Positions 9,331-21,539 of a stretch of DNA of 64,000 nucleotides are shown here, piece after piece. The first letter of the stretch is position 1. Each line of letters begins with the position of its first letter. This DNA is from Saccharum officinarum. Taxonomy: Eukaryota; Streptophyta; Magnoliopsida; Poales; Poaceae. The DNA lies in the NCBI GenBank assembly GCA_020631735.1, contig CM036179.1, positions 19,707,063 to 19,771,062 on the forward strand. Reading direction: 5' to 3'. Both the position numbers and the translations under genes were made by a program. The notes under the pieces were generated by a model. The model did no database searches, was not told where the DNA came from, and was given only the letters and a program-made list of their open reading frames with translations.

Positions 9331-10140
9331 ATCTCATATCTGAATGAGTCATTTTTTGGGTAATGCTTATTCACGGGCGTCCGCCCGAGTCGGACGCCTA
9401 CTCCACCAATCCACCCCCCGCACGACGCCTCTACGGCGCCCGCTCCGGCCTTCGCGCCCAGCTTGCTGCCGCCTCACCGCCCGCGCTCCCTCCCTCCCTC
9501 CCCCTCTGCGCCCTCCATTGCGACCCAGCGCTTCCCAGCGACCCGGCTCCCACTCCACCACCGAAGACGAGGACGGCGGTGACTCCGACGAGGTAGGTTG
9601 TTCCTCCTCCTTTGGATCTGAGTCCTCCTCCTCCTTCTTTGGATCTGAGGGATGTGGCGGTGGCTAGGGTTCTAGCGAGCTCTTCTTTTCTTTCTTCTCC
9701 AACTCTGGTGGGTGCAAAAGGGCCCGGCCGGGGGAGGTAGGTAGGACTGTCGGTGGGGATGGTGGTCGGGCGGCTTAGGAGAGTTGGCGGTGGTAGGGGC
9801 AGTCGAGCCAGGTCAGGGCAGGGGAGGCTCGTCGGAGTTGAAGGAGATGGCAGCGGTGAGGGGAAGGGGTGGGGCAGGGGAAGAAGGAGGCCGCCGCGTG
9901 CGTGGTAGGGTCTTGCTCGCGGCTGAGCAGCTCTGGCAAGACCCTACCGCACCGCGGCGGTGGGGCGGTGGCCGGTGATAGAGGGCAAGGGAGGGCTAGT
10001 CGGACTCGGGGAAGAAGGACGTAGGGAGAAGGGCTCGGGAGCGGGGATGAGGGCGTCCGGACGCGCGCCTGCGTCCATACGTCCGGACGCTAGCAGCGCC
10101 GTATTTTTTTCAAAAAAAATAACTAGATCTATAAATAAAT
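9331..10140. other. GC-rich unclassified block with GTCCG-rich ends
   Basis: A GC-rich block opens near 9373 with GGGCGTCCG and closes near 10050-10095 with inverted GTCCGGACGC motifs. Several short ORFs are low-complexity (Pro/Arg/Ser) and resemble no family I recognise. It could be a transposon carrying promoter-like or first-exon-like DNA. No function is assigned. Confidence 0.3.
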
Positions 10141-10152
10141 AGTATCCATATT

Positions 10153-10173
10153 TATATATATATATATATATAA
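10153..10173. repeat. (TA)n microsatellite
   Basis: A run of about ten TA dinucleotides in AT-rich DNA. Confidence 0.9.
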
Positions 10174-10531
10174 TATTTATTATAGAATATACTCTACTGC
10201 TAATCCTTAATCCTTATTATGTATTATAAATATTTTTATATATTTTAAAACTTGAAAAAAAAAACTGACTACTCTTTGAACGAGATGTGTATCGTGAGAC
10301 GGAGGGAGTAGTTTCTGGATAACAAGAGGGCACTTATGCAAGAGGCATTGAGATAAGCTAATACATCGACACGTATTGCCTGTGAAAGCGATAGGAAAGA
10401 GCAGCAGATGGTGATGGTAGGCAGCCGGTTGCAGAAGGATTCGGTCCGCTGACGCTTCTCCACCCGGCCTACGCGTGCGTCCGTTTATATAGACAGGTGC
10501 ATAGGAAATGGAACGCGTTTGATGTTACTTA

Positions 10532-10973
10532 GACTACCCGCACCTATACATCCTCTATATCATCTTTTATACATCCTAGTCAGCAAGATTCTCTCCTCTA
10601 TACTCAATTCTCCCGCACCCATCCATCCTCTATATCATCCTCTATCCACTCTATTCACTGTGGGACCGACTTGTTACTTTATCTAAATATATCCATGTGT
10701 GATCTAGTTTTGAAGAATTTATTGAGACGAATTTAATGGTGCAATCGAAATTTAATTTGGATTTTTGGTTTGTGAGTTATAGCATTTTTTTTCCTTTGTT
10801 TAGCTAGCGGGGTCCGCCACTACAGAGTATAGAGTAAGCACAATACTACTCTAAATATAGAGTGAGAGAAGTGATAGAGTATCGTTTTAGAGTATCCAGT
10901 GCAGCAGTTTTTACTCTATATTCATACTCTAAAGCTTTAGAGTATCGTTTTAGAGTATCCACTGCGGATAGTC
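10532..10973. mobile_element. Tourist-like MITE (442 bp, TSD TTA)
   Basis: Terminal inverted repeats are GACTACCCGCA at 10532-10542 and TGCGGATAGTC at 10963-10973, with one mismatch. They are flanked on both sides by TTA (10529-10531 and 10974-10976), the usual target of PIF/Harbinger-derived Tourist elements. The interior has repeated TAGAGTATCGTTTTAGAG motifs and no transposase ORF. Confidence 0.75.
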
Positions 10974-11015
10974 TTATGTACTCCATATAGAGTATTAAAT
11001 ATCTACTACCAGGGA

Positions 11016-11033
11016 CCCGTGCAGTTGCACGGG
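11016..11033. repeat. Short palindrome CCCGTGCA-GT-TGCACGGG
   Basis: A perfect 8-bp inverted repeat around a 2-bp loop. Similar CCCGTGC/GCACGGG palindromes mark the ends of dispersed grass repeats (family knowledge). The parent element cannot be delimited here. Confidence 0.6.
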
Positions 11034-12439
11034 CCAGTAGCATGAGCAGGCACCGTTTTTTTTTACCATAAAAACTGTAGGGGAGATCTCCCAGCGAGAG
11101 AACTTTTCATTTAAAATAAAAGCAGGGGTTCATACATACAGGGATTAACTGAAAGCATCTAGATGAGCAGGCACGGTTAAGGCGGTAACGTAGAAAACTG
11201 TTGTAAATTTCGTAAACAATACAAATCACACAGTAGAGAATAAGCACTCAGTAACAAATGGGCAACAATAATCAGGTCATACATATATATTTTGGAAAGA
11301 AAACAATAATCAGGCAGGTAATAATATGATGTCAAAGAATCTATGAATGCACGTAACTTAAACTTTTAATATTTTTTATCCATTGTCATATGAGCTTATT
11401 TGAGATTCACCGGTATCTATAGAAACAGGGAAAGCATTGATAGGAACAACTGACAGTCTGTGAGCGGGTACGGAAACAATCTATTTCAGTTATCGGAATC
11501 TGCAAAAATACCAACAATAATTACAACAATCTCCTGTGTTTCCATGAGTATATATTCCAAAAGGTAGGACAACCTTTCGTTTGTTGCGTATTTCAGCAGC
11601 AGTTTGTAATCGTGACATATCTGTCATAAAGAAAAAAAACACAAATGATCTATCTGGCGGCATAGTTTGGGTGAGCGCAAATAGACGAATAGAGAAAGAA
11701 ACAACTAAGGAGATGAAAGGTGGGCTACAACATGGTATGTTTATGCATGTCATTGCAATTTTTTTAATGGCCTGCTACAGCAAACCTTCAGTGGGCACGT
11801 AGGCAACCAATGTGCTACTCATTTACGAAAATAAAAGGACAATTTATATGAATTTAAGATAATTCTAGCACTGTCAAATGAAATGAGCAGGTACGTATTA
11901 GGATCTATGCAACCTAATCCACTACCATTATTATTGGCTGTATTGTTAAGGCACACCTCAAAAGTGGAGCAGCTACAGAACAAGGTAATAACTAACATAA
12001 TTGCTTATCAATAGTTTGAAGCTGTCGGATCCCATGAAGCAAGCCATGTGGAAGGGATCAACAATTGTAAACAAAATGTGCAGGTGGTCATATGAAGATA
12101 TTAGATGAGCAGAGTTTCATACTTCCATGCATTTTGAAGAGACCTTCAAAATAAGTGCCCCCTAAATTATGAAGAGACTATTCTTAGGAATATGCAAAGG
12201 ATAAGAGACATGACAACATATAAAGCAATATGCAACACAATAGGATAGGATCTCTGGTCCATGAATATAGAATTCCCAACATGATCAAAGCATAATATGG
12301 AGCAATTCTAAGGATAGGAACACATTCTAAGAACAAATACATGTATAATGGTTGATATCCTGATTTGTTTGGTGGTAAAAACTGAGGAAGGCATGGAAGC
12401 ATTTTTTTAAGCCAACTAAATTTTAGAAACATCCGTAGT
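11034..12439. other. AT-rich intergenic DNA, nothing recognised
   Basis: AT-rich sequence with only short, unsupported ORFs. A TGAGCAGGCAC word occurs twice (about 11043 and 11163). No gene, RNA or element boundary could be supported. Confidence 0.5.
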
Positions 12440-14880
12440 CGTTGTCGTCTTAGGCTTAAAGCTCTTCATCCATACCCGAATCGCCTCCAGTGCTTGCGCA
12501 GCCCGTATGGCTTGAGGTCCTGATACATCTTACTACTGCTAGGATGGATGGACAATTTAGAAGAATGGGCTTCAGCCATGATTTGGTTTCTAAGTTCCTT
12601 GTCTTTGGGCACGACAAGTCTATCGTTGAACCAGAGAATTCCTTTGTCATCCACTCGAAAGTGCTTGGTTTCTTGCTCTTTCATTTTTCTCTTGATGTGA
12701 ATTATACCAGTATCAGTCTTTTATAGCTCAATGATTCGACTTCTTAAAGAATAATCAACAGTGATATGATGGAGTACGACAGGATGTAAGAGATGAGACA
12801 AATGAAAATCTTCTTCTATTAGAGAGTTGCAATGAGATTTTCTACTCAAGACATCTGCAACCATATTTGCTTTGCCCGGATGATAGTGCACTTGAAGGTT
12901 ATAATCCTTGATTAATTCCAACCATCTCCTCTATCGCATATTTAACTCGGGTTGAGTAAATATGTACTTGAGACTCTTATGATCTGTATAGATATTGCAC
13001 ACATTTCTAAGCAAATAGTGCCTCTAGATTTTTAGAGCATGGACGACAGCAGCTAATTCCAAGTCATGAGTCGGATAGTTGACTTCATGTTTTCTTAATT
13101 GACGTGAAGCATACGCAATAACTCGGCCTTCTTGCATAAGTACCCCGCCTAAACCTGTACCCGATGCATCACAATACACATCGAATGATTTCTCAATATC
13201 AGGTTGTGCCAACACAGGAGCTGATGTCAATAAAGTCCGTAGAGTGTGGAAAGCTTGCTCACACTCTGGAGTCCAATCAAACTTCCTATCCTTCTCAAGT
13301 AGCCGAGTCATAGGCTTGGTTATCTTAGAGAAATCTAGAATAAAACGACGATAGTAGCCAGCCAATCCAAGAAAACTCTGAATTTCATGAACTGTAGTTG
13401 GCGTTTTCCAATCCAAAACTTCTTGTACCTTAGTCGGATCTACTAAAATTCCCTCACCAGACAATACATGACCGAGGAAAGGTACCTTCTTTAACCAGAA
13501 TTCACATTTGCTGAACTTGGCGTAGAGCTTATGTTTACATAATCTAAATAGAACAATTCTTAGATGCTCGACATGCTCTTCTTCATTTTTAGAATAGATG
13601 AGGATATCATCAATGAATATCACCATAAACTTGTCCAGCTCTCGCATGAATACTGAATTCATCAGGTACATGAAATGTGCAGGAGCATTGATCAGACCAA
13701 AAGACAAGACAAGATATTTATATAATCCATATCTGGTAGAGAAGGTTGTCTTTGGTATGTCTTCAGGATTGATTTTAATTTGGTGATAACTAGATCTCAG
13801 ATCAATCTTTGAGAATACATTTGCTTTAGATAACTGATCAAATAAGATATCAATACGAGGCAACGGATACTTGTTCTTGATAGTCACTGCATTGAGTGGT
13901 CGATAGTCTACACACATGCGTAGAGACTAATCCTTCTACTTCACAAAGATAGCAGGACAACCCCATGGAGAAGAACTAGGATGGATCAGACCTTTCTGCA
14001 AAAGTTCACTAGGTTGGGTCTTGAGTTCAGCTAACTCATTTGGCGGCATTCTATACGGTCTTTTGGAAATTGGTGCAGTACCCGGAATCAACTCAATCTT
14101 GAATTCTACATCTCGGTCCAGAGGTAATCCTAGCAAATCATCAGGGAAGGCATTTGGAAATTCACATACTATAGGAACATCAGCAATGGACTTTGCTAAA
14201 ATGGCATTCACTGCATGTTGAGTCTTAACATCATGGGGAAGCTGCACTAGAAAAGCTTATTGATCTTTTGGATCCCTCAACATAATCACTCTTGTGGAGG
14301 TATTAATCAGAACACCGTTTCCACTCATCCACTTCATTCCTAAGATTACATCTAGGCCCAGTCCTAGTAACACCACGAGATCCACATCATATAGGCGTCC
14401 TTCTATCTCGATCTTTGCTCCCAACACCAATTGGTTGGTTGAAATATTATTTCCGGCAGCACTGATATTATACCCACCATTACCTAAGGTAACAACCTTC
14501 ATACCAGACTTGGCTGCAAAGGTGGAACTGATGAAAGAGTGAGAAGCACCTGAATCAAACAATACAATTGTGGGTTGTTGGTTCACCAAAAATGCACCAG
14601 CAGTAATAATTTCACCCGTGGGAATGGATTCCACAGTAGTGTATTGAACATGTCCTTTACACACATATGCATTGTTTTCATTTGGTTTCTTCTGAGGACG
14701 ATGACAATCTTTGACCCAATGACTGGACATCTTGCAATTCCAACACGGGCGGTTACTTGGCGGTGCCTTAGACTTTTCTTTCTTAATACTACTCTTCTTG
14801 ACCGAACCCTTCTTCTGATATGGGTGATATCTGGTGGATATGCCTGGCGAATGATACTAGGGTGCAATCACCACAAGAGT
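12440..14880 (-). pseudogene. pol: Gypsy gag-pol fragment on minus strand (zinc knuckle to integrase N-terminus)
   Basis: Reading from 14880 down, the order is: a CCHC zinc knuckle (CWNCKMSSHWVKDC, about 14745-14703); an aspartic protease with [11 protein letters not shown] (about 14560); a spacer; an RT with [10 protein letters not shown] and the [10 protein letters not shown] box (13917-13024); RNase H with the [11 protein letters not shown] motif; then the start of integrase (GILWFNDRLVVPKDKE region, about 12640). It stops inside the integrase zinc-binding region near 12440. Stops split the frame at about 13918-13935 and between 13024 and 12921. PR-RT-RH-INT order and the motifs identify Gypsy, similar to but distinct from the two + strand Gypsy elements. 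No LTR of its own is visible on either side. Confidence 0.88.
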
Positions 14881-14892
14881 ATTGGACATAGG

Positions 14893-16398
14893 TGTAACAC
14901 CTCAGGTGTTTAGCTCCATAATTGCATTGCATTGCATGAGCATAAGCATGCATCATTTCATGTTAATTCATGTGGTTGCAACAAATGTGATTTGTTTTGA
15001 AGTTTTATTTGACTCACATCATGTGACACTAGGGAGTTGGTGTAACTAAAGGGTAGAGTAGCCAATTATATCCCACAACACCTTAGTTATACTTAGGGTC
15101 ACTAATGGAGCAAGGTTCATGTTGACCAAAATCACCAAAATGCCCTCCAAGGTGTAGTTGACCACCACTTAGCCCTAGGATGCTCTAGTTTAACCAATTA
15201 AAAAAGTCTAGCTTAGAGACCTTGCATGGAGGAGCACCCTTAAGCAAAGTTGTAGGGAATTTTATGGGGAACAAAAGTCTCAATATGACCATTTCATGAA
15301 ACTGGCCAGAACATGCTCAAAAATGGCCCACAAGTCAGCTAGAGGGGCTGCCTCAACACTTAGAATTTTTCTAAGTCTTCAATTGACCCTCCAGTTTTAC
15401 TGAGGCCTACTTTAGAAGCTTGTAGTTTACAAACCAAGCCAAACCAGTTTCCACTCATATTGATAAACTTGTAGTCCTCATGTAGCTCTACAACATTGTC
15501 AACATCACCCAAGCCTGGTTCCCAATGGTTTATGAGTTAGAGTGCTTCGAAAATCGGGTTTCAGTCGGGGGAAATAACTGAAAGTCGGTTCAACTTTCAT
15601 GTGCCTCACTTTGGGGCGTTATATCTCACCAACTAAACCGAACTAGCTCATGATGCCTTTTACAAACTTGTAGTGCTCACGTAGGTCTACAACTTTGCTA
15701 ATTGGAGGTTTCACTAACACGAGCTGGTTTGAGAGTAAATCGTCGATGAAGTTGCCCTGTCAGTCGATCACCAACGGCACCGTTCGACTCGTTTCAGTTT
15801 CGTCGGAGAAGGGGGAGTGGCCGACCGGCCACAGGGCCTCGCCGACGCGTGGACACGCGGTGGCGACCGTACGCCGGCCCTGGCCCCACCGGCCAGTCCA
15901 CGGCGCCTTCAAGACCGCCACGACGCGTCGAGGCTGCCTCCATTCCCTCTCCCTCCCTCGTTCGGCTTCAAAGCGGAGGAACCGAGCCGCCATTGTCGCC
16001 CCCACTCCGGCGAGCTCGCGCATGCTCCCCACTGCACCACCGCTCACCAGATCACGCCCGTCCCTTCGCCTTACCGCCCTACACATCTGCGACCAACCGG
16101 TGGCTTTGATTGAGCCCGGGGTGAGCCACATTGTCGTCTCCGCCCGTTCCCGAGAGGTCACCGGAGCTCCGCCATGTAGGTTCACCGTGGCCGGGGTAGT
16201 TCAGGCCTCTCTCCGTCTTCCCTTCCTACCTCAACCGCTCCGCCTAGCTGCAGTAAAGCTCGTACCGAGTTTAGTTGTGACCGTGCGGCCTCACCGGCGG
16301 CGGCGCACCGTCACCGACCCTCACCGGCCACCGTTCCCGGTGGCGAGCCCCTCCCACTCCAACCCAAGTCTTCCTGCTTGCACGAATCGAAGCACCGT
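14893..16398 (+). repeat. LTR-like start of a Gypsy element, interrupted by Copia 2
   Basis: TGTAACACCTCAGG at 14893 has the TGTAACACC start shared by Gypsy LTRs in this window (27188, 36133). It abuts the minus-strand gag remnant, so it probably inserted into it. Inside are TTGTAG/CTACAAC motif blocks (about 15415-15710), then a GC-rich section. It ends where the Copia 2 LTR begins at 16399, and the rest of the LTR is not seen. ORFs across 15695-16429 run over the junction and are not genes. Confidence 0.6.
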
Positions 16399-17259
16399 TG
16401 AAAGGTCCTTGTTTGGTTTTGGTAATTGAGTGACAACTTAGGTGGACTAATATGTGGTTATGTGAGATACACAGGAGATTAGTCCACAAGTAATGGTGTC
16501 ATGAAGGAGCTCATTGCATATGAGACATGACATAGAGTCATGTGACCAAGATGGAGAAGATCAAGATGAGTCTTGGCTCGAAGGACCGGTTGTGAAGGTG
16601 AAGGGCAAGTTGAGGCTTCGAAGCGAAGGACCATGCGATGGTGAAGCTTGGGCAAGACTTGGCGCCGACGGACCAATGCAACGGTGAAGAGCAAGTGAGG
16701 TCAAGATCGATGAACCAATACGGTCACGTGATGATATGAAGTGAATCATATCATTTGGTGATTGGTTGGTGCATGTGTTGCATCAACGTCAGAGGAGATG
16801 GAGTGGAATGCGCAAGGCAAAGGTATAACCTAGGGCATTTCCATTTCACCGGTCATAGGTGTGTAGAGAAGTTTATGACCGGGTTTACGATAGATGGCCG
16901 TACTATCAAGAGGGGCAAACTTGTTTGCATATCGGTCATCTAGTGCCACTTGAGCGATCTAACTGTGCATACGTGTTAGGATCGAGTGGCGAGGCAAGTT
17001 GAGTGCCTAACTCCTTTGAAAATGATTATGAAAATGCTAACACACAAGCACATGGAGATGTACACTTGATGGTGTTGGCACATTTGCAAAGGTGGCGTTG
17101 GTCGCGCTGTGGTTTGCGGGTATAGAGAGGTTTGGGTTCCTCTCTACCTCCCGCCGAGCGTGCGAGCGCGGGATTCAGGCGATTTCGGGGAAATGAAATG
17201 CCTATATTCCATTGCGCCGGAAGTCGGAAAAGAAACGGAGGCGAACGCGGTCACAGAGG

Positions 17260-17770
17260 TGACCGGACGCAGCACCGGACGCTGCACCGGACGCTGCACC
17301 GGACGCGGTCACTGTGGACCGGCGCGTCCGGTCAGTGCAGCGCGGGCGTCAGGCGCGCGAGCTAGGGTTTGGCACCGGCGCGTCCGGTGACCCACGGGAC
17401 CGGCGCGTCCGGTCTGGCGAACAGCGAGTCACGTAGTCTTCGGACGCGGTGCGCGTCCGGTGACACACCATCGGACGCGTCCGGTGGTCCAGGGAGCTTA
17501 CTGGACTCGCACCGGACGCGGGTACTGTGGCGTCCGGTGGTGGCGAGGAGCGCGTCCGGTGGTTGCTTCGCGGGCGCGGGTGCTGTGCGCACCGGCGCGT
17601 CCGGTGGTTCGCAGCAGCGCGTCCGGTGGGTCGTTTGACCGTTGGCACGCAGTGACCGTTGGAGGATCTAACGGACGAATTTGAAATTCGGAGGACACGC
17701 GGATGTCGGAGGGGCACCGGACGCGGTTGAGCGCGTCCGGTGAGTTACCACCGGCGCGTCCGGTGCTCCC
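17260..17770 (+). repeat. GCGTCCGGTG/ACCGGACGC motif array in Copia 2 LTR
   Basis: More than a dozen copies occur in both orientations. The first part has ACCGGACGC copies every 11-12 bp (about 17262-17308). The later part has GCGCGTCCGGTG copies. Most end in GGTG, whereas Copia 1 and 3 mostly end in GGTC. Confidence 0.8.
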
Positions 17771-17817
17771 GCGGAAAAACGGACAAGTGGGGTAACGGCT
17801 CTATTTGACCGTGGGGT

Positions 17818-17825
17818 TATAAATA
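17818..17825 (+). promoter_or_regulatory. TATA box of Copia 2 LTR
   Basis: TATAAATA about 50 bp after the last CGTCCGGTG motif, the same layout as in Copia 1 and 3. Confidence 0.7.
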
Positions 17826-18918
17826 GACCTTGTGGCCGGCTGTGGCCGGTAGCTGAGCACACTTTAGCCTTGGTGGCTTGTGTGGTAGTGCTTGGGAGCC
17901 CTCTAACTCACTCATGCTTGATAGTGTTCATCGGATCGAGTGAGAGAGCGATTCTAGTGCGATTGCATCGTGAGGTTGCATCGAGTGGCACTAGGTGTTC
18001 GTGTTGCAAGCCGGTAGTGCTTGTTACTCTTGGAGGTTGCCACCTCCTAGACGGCTTGGTGGCTTGTGGCTCCGACGAAGCTCGCAAGAAGATTGTGCGA
18101 GGCTCCGGAGAAGCTTTGTGAGGGGGATTGTGCTCACCCCGCGGGGATCGCGAAGAGCAACTCTAGTTGAGCGTGTCATTGAGTTACCTCACTTGAGAGT
18201 GGTGTCTTGCGGTGCCTTGCGGGGCGTGCCTTGAGGGGTAAGTGACTTGAGGGTCACACCGAGGAACCATCCTAGTGTTGGTCGACACAACGGGGACGTA
18301 GCTTGGTGGCGACCAAGTGAACCTCGGGAGAAAATCACCGTGTCAACATTGTCTACTCTTCTCGGTGGTTTGCCTTCGTGCAACACAAGCTTGTATTTAC
18401 TTTCATATATATACTTGTGCTTGTGTAGTTGCTCTCTTAACTAGTTTGCTTGTGTAGCTTGCTAGTTGTCTTCTTGCTTGTGTAGCTAGAAGCTTCCCTT
18501 TGCGTGACTAATTTGGTTTGTGTAACCTTGTTAGTCACATTGCTTAGTTTGTGTAGCTAAGTAGTTTGCGCTCTCTAATTTGGCTTGTGTAGCCTTGTTA
18601 TTGAGCATTGCTAGTGAGCTTAGGCTTTGTGCGCTTTGCTTACTAGAATTGTGTAGTAGCTCCCTCTTGCTTGCAAAGTACTAGTGCATAGGTTTGTGTG
18701 ACCTTGCTCTAGAATTGATTAGGTGAGCTCTTGGTAAGCTTAGCACCTTAGTTGCTTAATTAGGATCTTTGCAAGGTGCTAGAGAACTTAGATAGAGGGG
18801 TGTAGTCTTGGCTAGACCGTTAAGTTTAATTCCGCATTTGTTTCGGTTAGCCAACGTGTTTAAGTTTTAGAAAGGACTATTCACCCCCCCTCTAGTCCGC
18901 CATCTCGACCCTACAAGT

Positions 18919-18931
18919 GGTATCGGAGCCG
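18919..18931 (+). other. Primer-binding site of Copia 2
   Basis: TGGTATCGGAGCC, identical to the site of Copia 1, 4 bp after the LTR end. Confidence 0.85.
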
Positions 18932-18966
18932 GGTCTCTTATTTGTGGTCTTCACCGACCCGAGAGG

Positions 18967-20341
18967 ATGGCGGCTTATGGGCTAGATGTTGAGTGTCCAC
19001 ACGTTTTTGATGGCACACACTTTGCACGGTGGAGAAATTGGATGACATGCAATTTTAAGTTTATTTCTCCTCAATGTGGTGGATCGTAGATGTGGGCTTT
19101 TCCTTTGCAATTGATAAAAAGAATGCAACTCAAGCGCAAAGTAAATGCCTACATCTCGATAGCCAAGCTACTAATACTTTAATCGATCTATGGATAATAG
19201 CATACTTCATGAGATCATAGACTTCGAGTCCGCCCATGAAATTTGGTGTTTCTAAATGAGAAAATGGGGTGATCTCCAATGATGATGAGCCCAAGGAAGA
19301 GGCGCATGAGGATGTTGAGCATGACCACACAAGGTGGTTGTGGAGGATTGCTCCACCTCACGGTCAAGTGATGACAAAGATGATCATATCACAAGATCAC
19401 TTGACAAGAAGAATGATAATGCCACAAGTGATGCAAGCAATGATTCTACTCCATGCACACTTGATGGTGAAGATGATGGCTATGAGAGTGATGCTTCAAC
19501 AAGCTTTCAACATCACCACATTGTTCCATGTCACATGGTGACACTAAGGTATCTATTTGTGGTTTTGTTGTTGATTGTGATGGTCCAAATTTTGAGCTTC
19601 TATATAAACTCTCAAAGCCCTAAGAAATGAGATGGCAAAGACAAGTAAATTGAAAAATGAAAACTCATTTCTAAAAACCACATGTGAACAACAAAAGCAT
19701 CTACTTTATGTTACTACTTGTTCACATGAGGAGCTAAAATTGGCTCATGAGGACTTAGTGTTGCTCATGATAACTTGGCACAAGAACATGCTTTACTCAC
19801 TAAGAAGCCTTCTAATGAAGAAACCAAATCTAGTGAGAGCTCATCATTTGGGTCAAATGATCAATCACATATTACTAACCCTTGTGATGTAGGCAAGAAG
19901 CATGTATCCACCTCTTGTGATGATTTATTAGATATGCCATGTTCTTCACAATTAAATGCTTGTTTTACTTCTATGTCTTGTGAGACTAACCTTTTGAAGG
20001 AGAACAATGAGCTAAAAGTAAAATGAAGAATTTGAGCATCAAGTTAGAGAGGTGCTACAACTCAAAAGTCACCTTTGAGCACATGATGAAGACTCAAAGA
20101 AACGTTGGTGACAAAAGTGGCCTTGGCTTCAAGAAGAAAATGACAAGGGGCGAAAGAAAGCAAGAAAAGAGGATGAAGAGGCTACTTCAAAAGAAGCTCT
20201 CGCATTCCATGTGCTATCGATGCATGAAGCGGGACATCTTGCTAATGGTTGCCCAAACATTGAGAAGCTCAAGAAGATGAAAGAGAAGAGAGGCTAAAGC
20301 ATGTCAAGTGCTTCAAGTGCCGCACTTGGGGTCCATCTCAC
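18967..20341 (+). pseudogene. gag: Decayed gag of Copia 2
   Basis: ATG at 18967 opens a Copia gag start (FDGTHFARWRNWM), soon broken by a stop at about 19087 and several frameshifts. Pieces of the coiled-coil middle region (about 19260-20030) are spread over different frames. A CCHC knuckle at about 20211-20255 (CYRCMKR...) is split by a one-base frame change, so its last half (GHLANGC) is in another frame. A second Cys-rich start (CFKCRTWG, about 20309) is cut by the gap. The copy cannot make Gag. Confidence 0.75.
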
Positions 20342-20441
20342 NNNNNNNNNNNNNNNNNNNNNNNNNNNNNNNNNNNNNNNNNNNNNNNNNNNNNNNNNNN
20401 NNNNNNNNNNNNNNNNNNNNNNNNNNNNNNNNNNNNNNNNN
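20342..20441. other. Assembly gap (100 N)
   Basis: Exactly 100 N, a common placeholder for a gap of unknown size. Copia 2 gag is on the left; unrelated DNA downstream of the host gene is on the right. Confidence 0.99.
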
Positions 20442-21539
20442 GAACCAAGTCATGCACACATGTCCGATAACCAAGCCATGTATGCATGGCTCCAGATGAA
20501 TACAGTATGCATGGAATTTTTTTCCGTGTTGAGTAGGCGAATGTGGGCGTGTTTCTGGTGATGGTATACGGCGCTGCAGACTGCAGAGTCTTCTCTTGTG
20601 CACAGGCTTCATATTTGCAAGGAACTGGAATAATCTTTTTTTTTTTGCGAGGGAATAATCATTCAGCCAAATGTAATCGAATAACCGAATCGAAGGAACA
20701 TTTATCCACATGTAGCTTTGAAATACCTTCTAGGCTCCTACACTCTTCAAAGGAGAGCCCGTGCAATTTGTGCCCTCGAGGACATCCTTTTTATTCTTCA
20801 TATAAAAAAAAAGATTTGCCTATTCCTGTTGTTAAGGAGCTCATATCCATTGTGAACTCAATGCAGCGTCCTTAAGACTTAAGTAACAAGCATGGGTTGG
20901 CAAACAACAAAGCTCAGAGCATCACTTAACCTGTTCGCCCATAGATTGCTTTCTTCGAACAAGAAGATAATCGGCTAGCTGCTAGCCCGATTATATATAT
21001 GTACTAAACTAGGAATGCATGCATCCGCTGCCAAACCTCAAACTGGCTAATAAGGAGCCGTCCAAGTGGGACCAGCTTCTCGCAGGCAGCTCACTTCAGA
21101 GTAAACATTACATTACAATCTACCAGTACTTGCCAAATGCTACGAAATTGAAGATCAGATAAAGCTTCCCTCTAGGCAAGGCGATAAGCCGATAACCACA
21201 CACCCTACTGTACTGTCTCAGAGGACAAGAGATATGATACACATCCTGACACGCTCAAACTGGCTCTCAAAACCATAGTCACATAAAACGGGTTCACCAC
21301 CTTCGACCCTTGACCCGGGTTCGTCGACCCCGACCCAGATTCACGGGTTCATTTTCGACCCGAAGTGTAAAAATCTCTCGCAAGTAGCGTACCACGTACC
21401 GTGACCCCGTACCTCAACCCCATCGACCCAGAAACTTTGTGACTATGCTCAGAACCATCACTTGCGTGCTGGCAAAATCAGATCACACCCAAAGCTTCAG
21501 ACTATGTTCGTCATAGGGCAAGAAGGCTGGCAGGCAGCA
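20442..21539. other. Region 3' of the DNAJC9-like gene, no other gene seen
   Basis: Holds the 3' untranslated part and downstream flank of the minus-strand gene. A GACCC-rich low-complexity stretch (about 21298-21425) and a poly-T run (about 20635-20646) are present. Short ORFs here are not supported. A poly(A) site could not be fixed. Confidence 0.5.

Larger units (their letters stand above)
16399..18915 (+). repeat. 5' LTR of Copia 2 (2517 bp)
   Basis: It starts TGAAAGGTCC and ends CCCTACA just before the primer-binding site. Features in order: a 7-bp hairpin AGAGAGG..CCTCTCT (about 17126-17147), a GCGTCCGGTG array (17260-17770), a TATA box (17818-17825), and a T/G-rich part with many GTGTAGC words (18410-18720). 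The 5 bp before it are ACCGT; the partner duplication is beyond the gap. Confidence 0.88.
16399..20341 (+). mobile_element. Copia LTR retrotransposon 2, 5' part only, ends at assembly gap
   Basis: A complete 2.5-kb 5' LTR, a primer-binding site (18919-18931) and a decayed gag run into the N gap at 20342. Sequence after the gap is not Copia internal DNA, so pol and the 3' LTR are absent or lost in the gap. The LTR start and layout match Copia 1 and Copia 3, but the motif array uses a GGTG ending in place of GGTC. Confidence 0.88.

Noticed and set aside
9344..9667. 107-codon ORF ending at a GAGGTAGGT donor-like site, a possible first exon
   Set aside because: No second exon or domain could be joined. 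Composition is Ser/Pro/Arg low complexity.
15695..16429. 244-codon + strand ORF
   Set aside because: It crosses the junction between the Gypsy-type LTR and the Copia 2 LTR at 16398, and its composition is that of GC-rich LTR DNA.
20301..20561. ORFs across the N run
   Set aside because: Translated through 100 unknown bases; meaningless.
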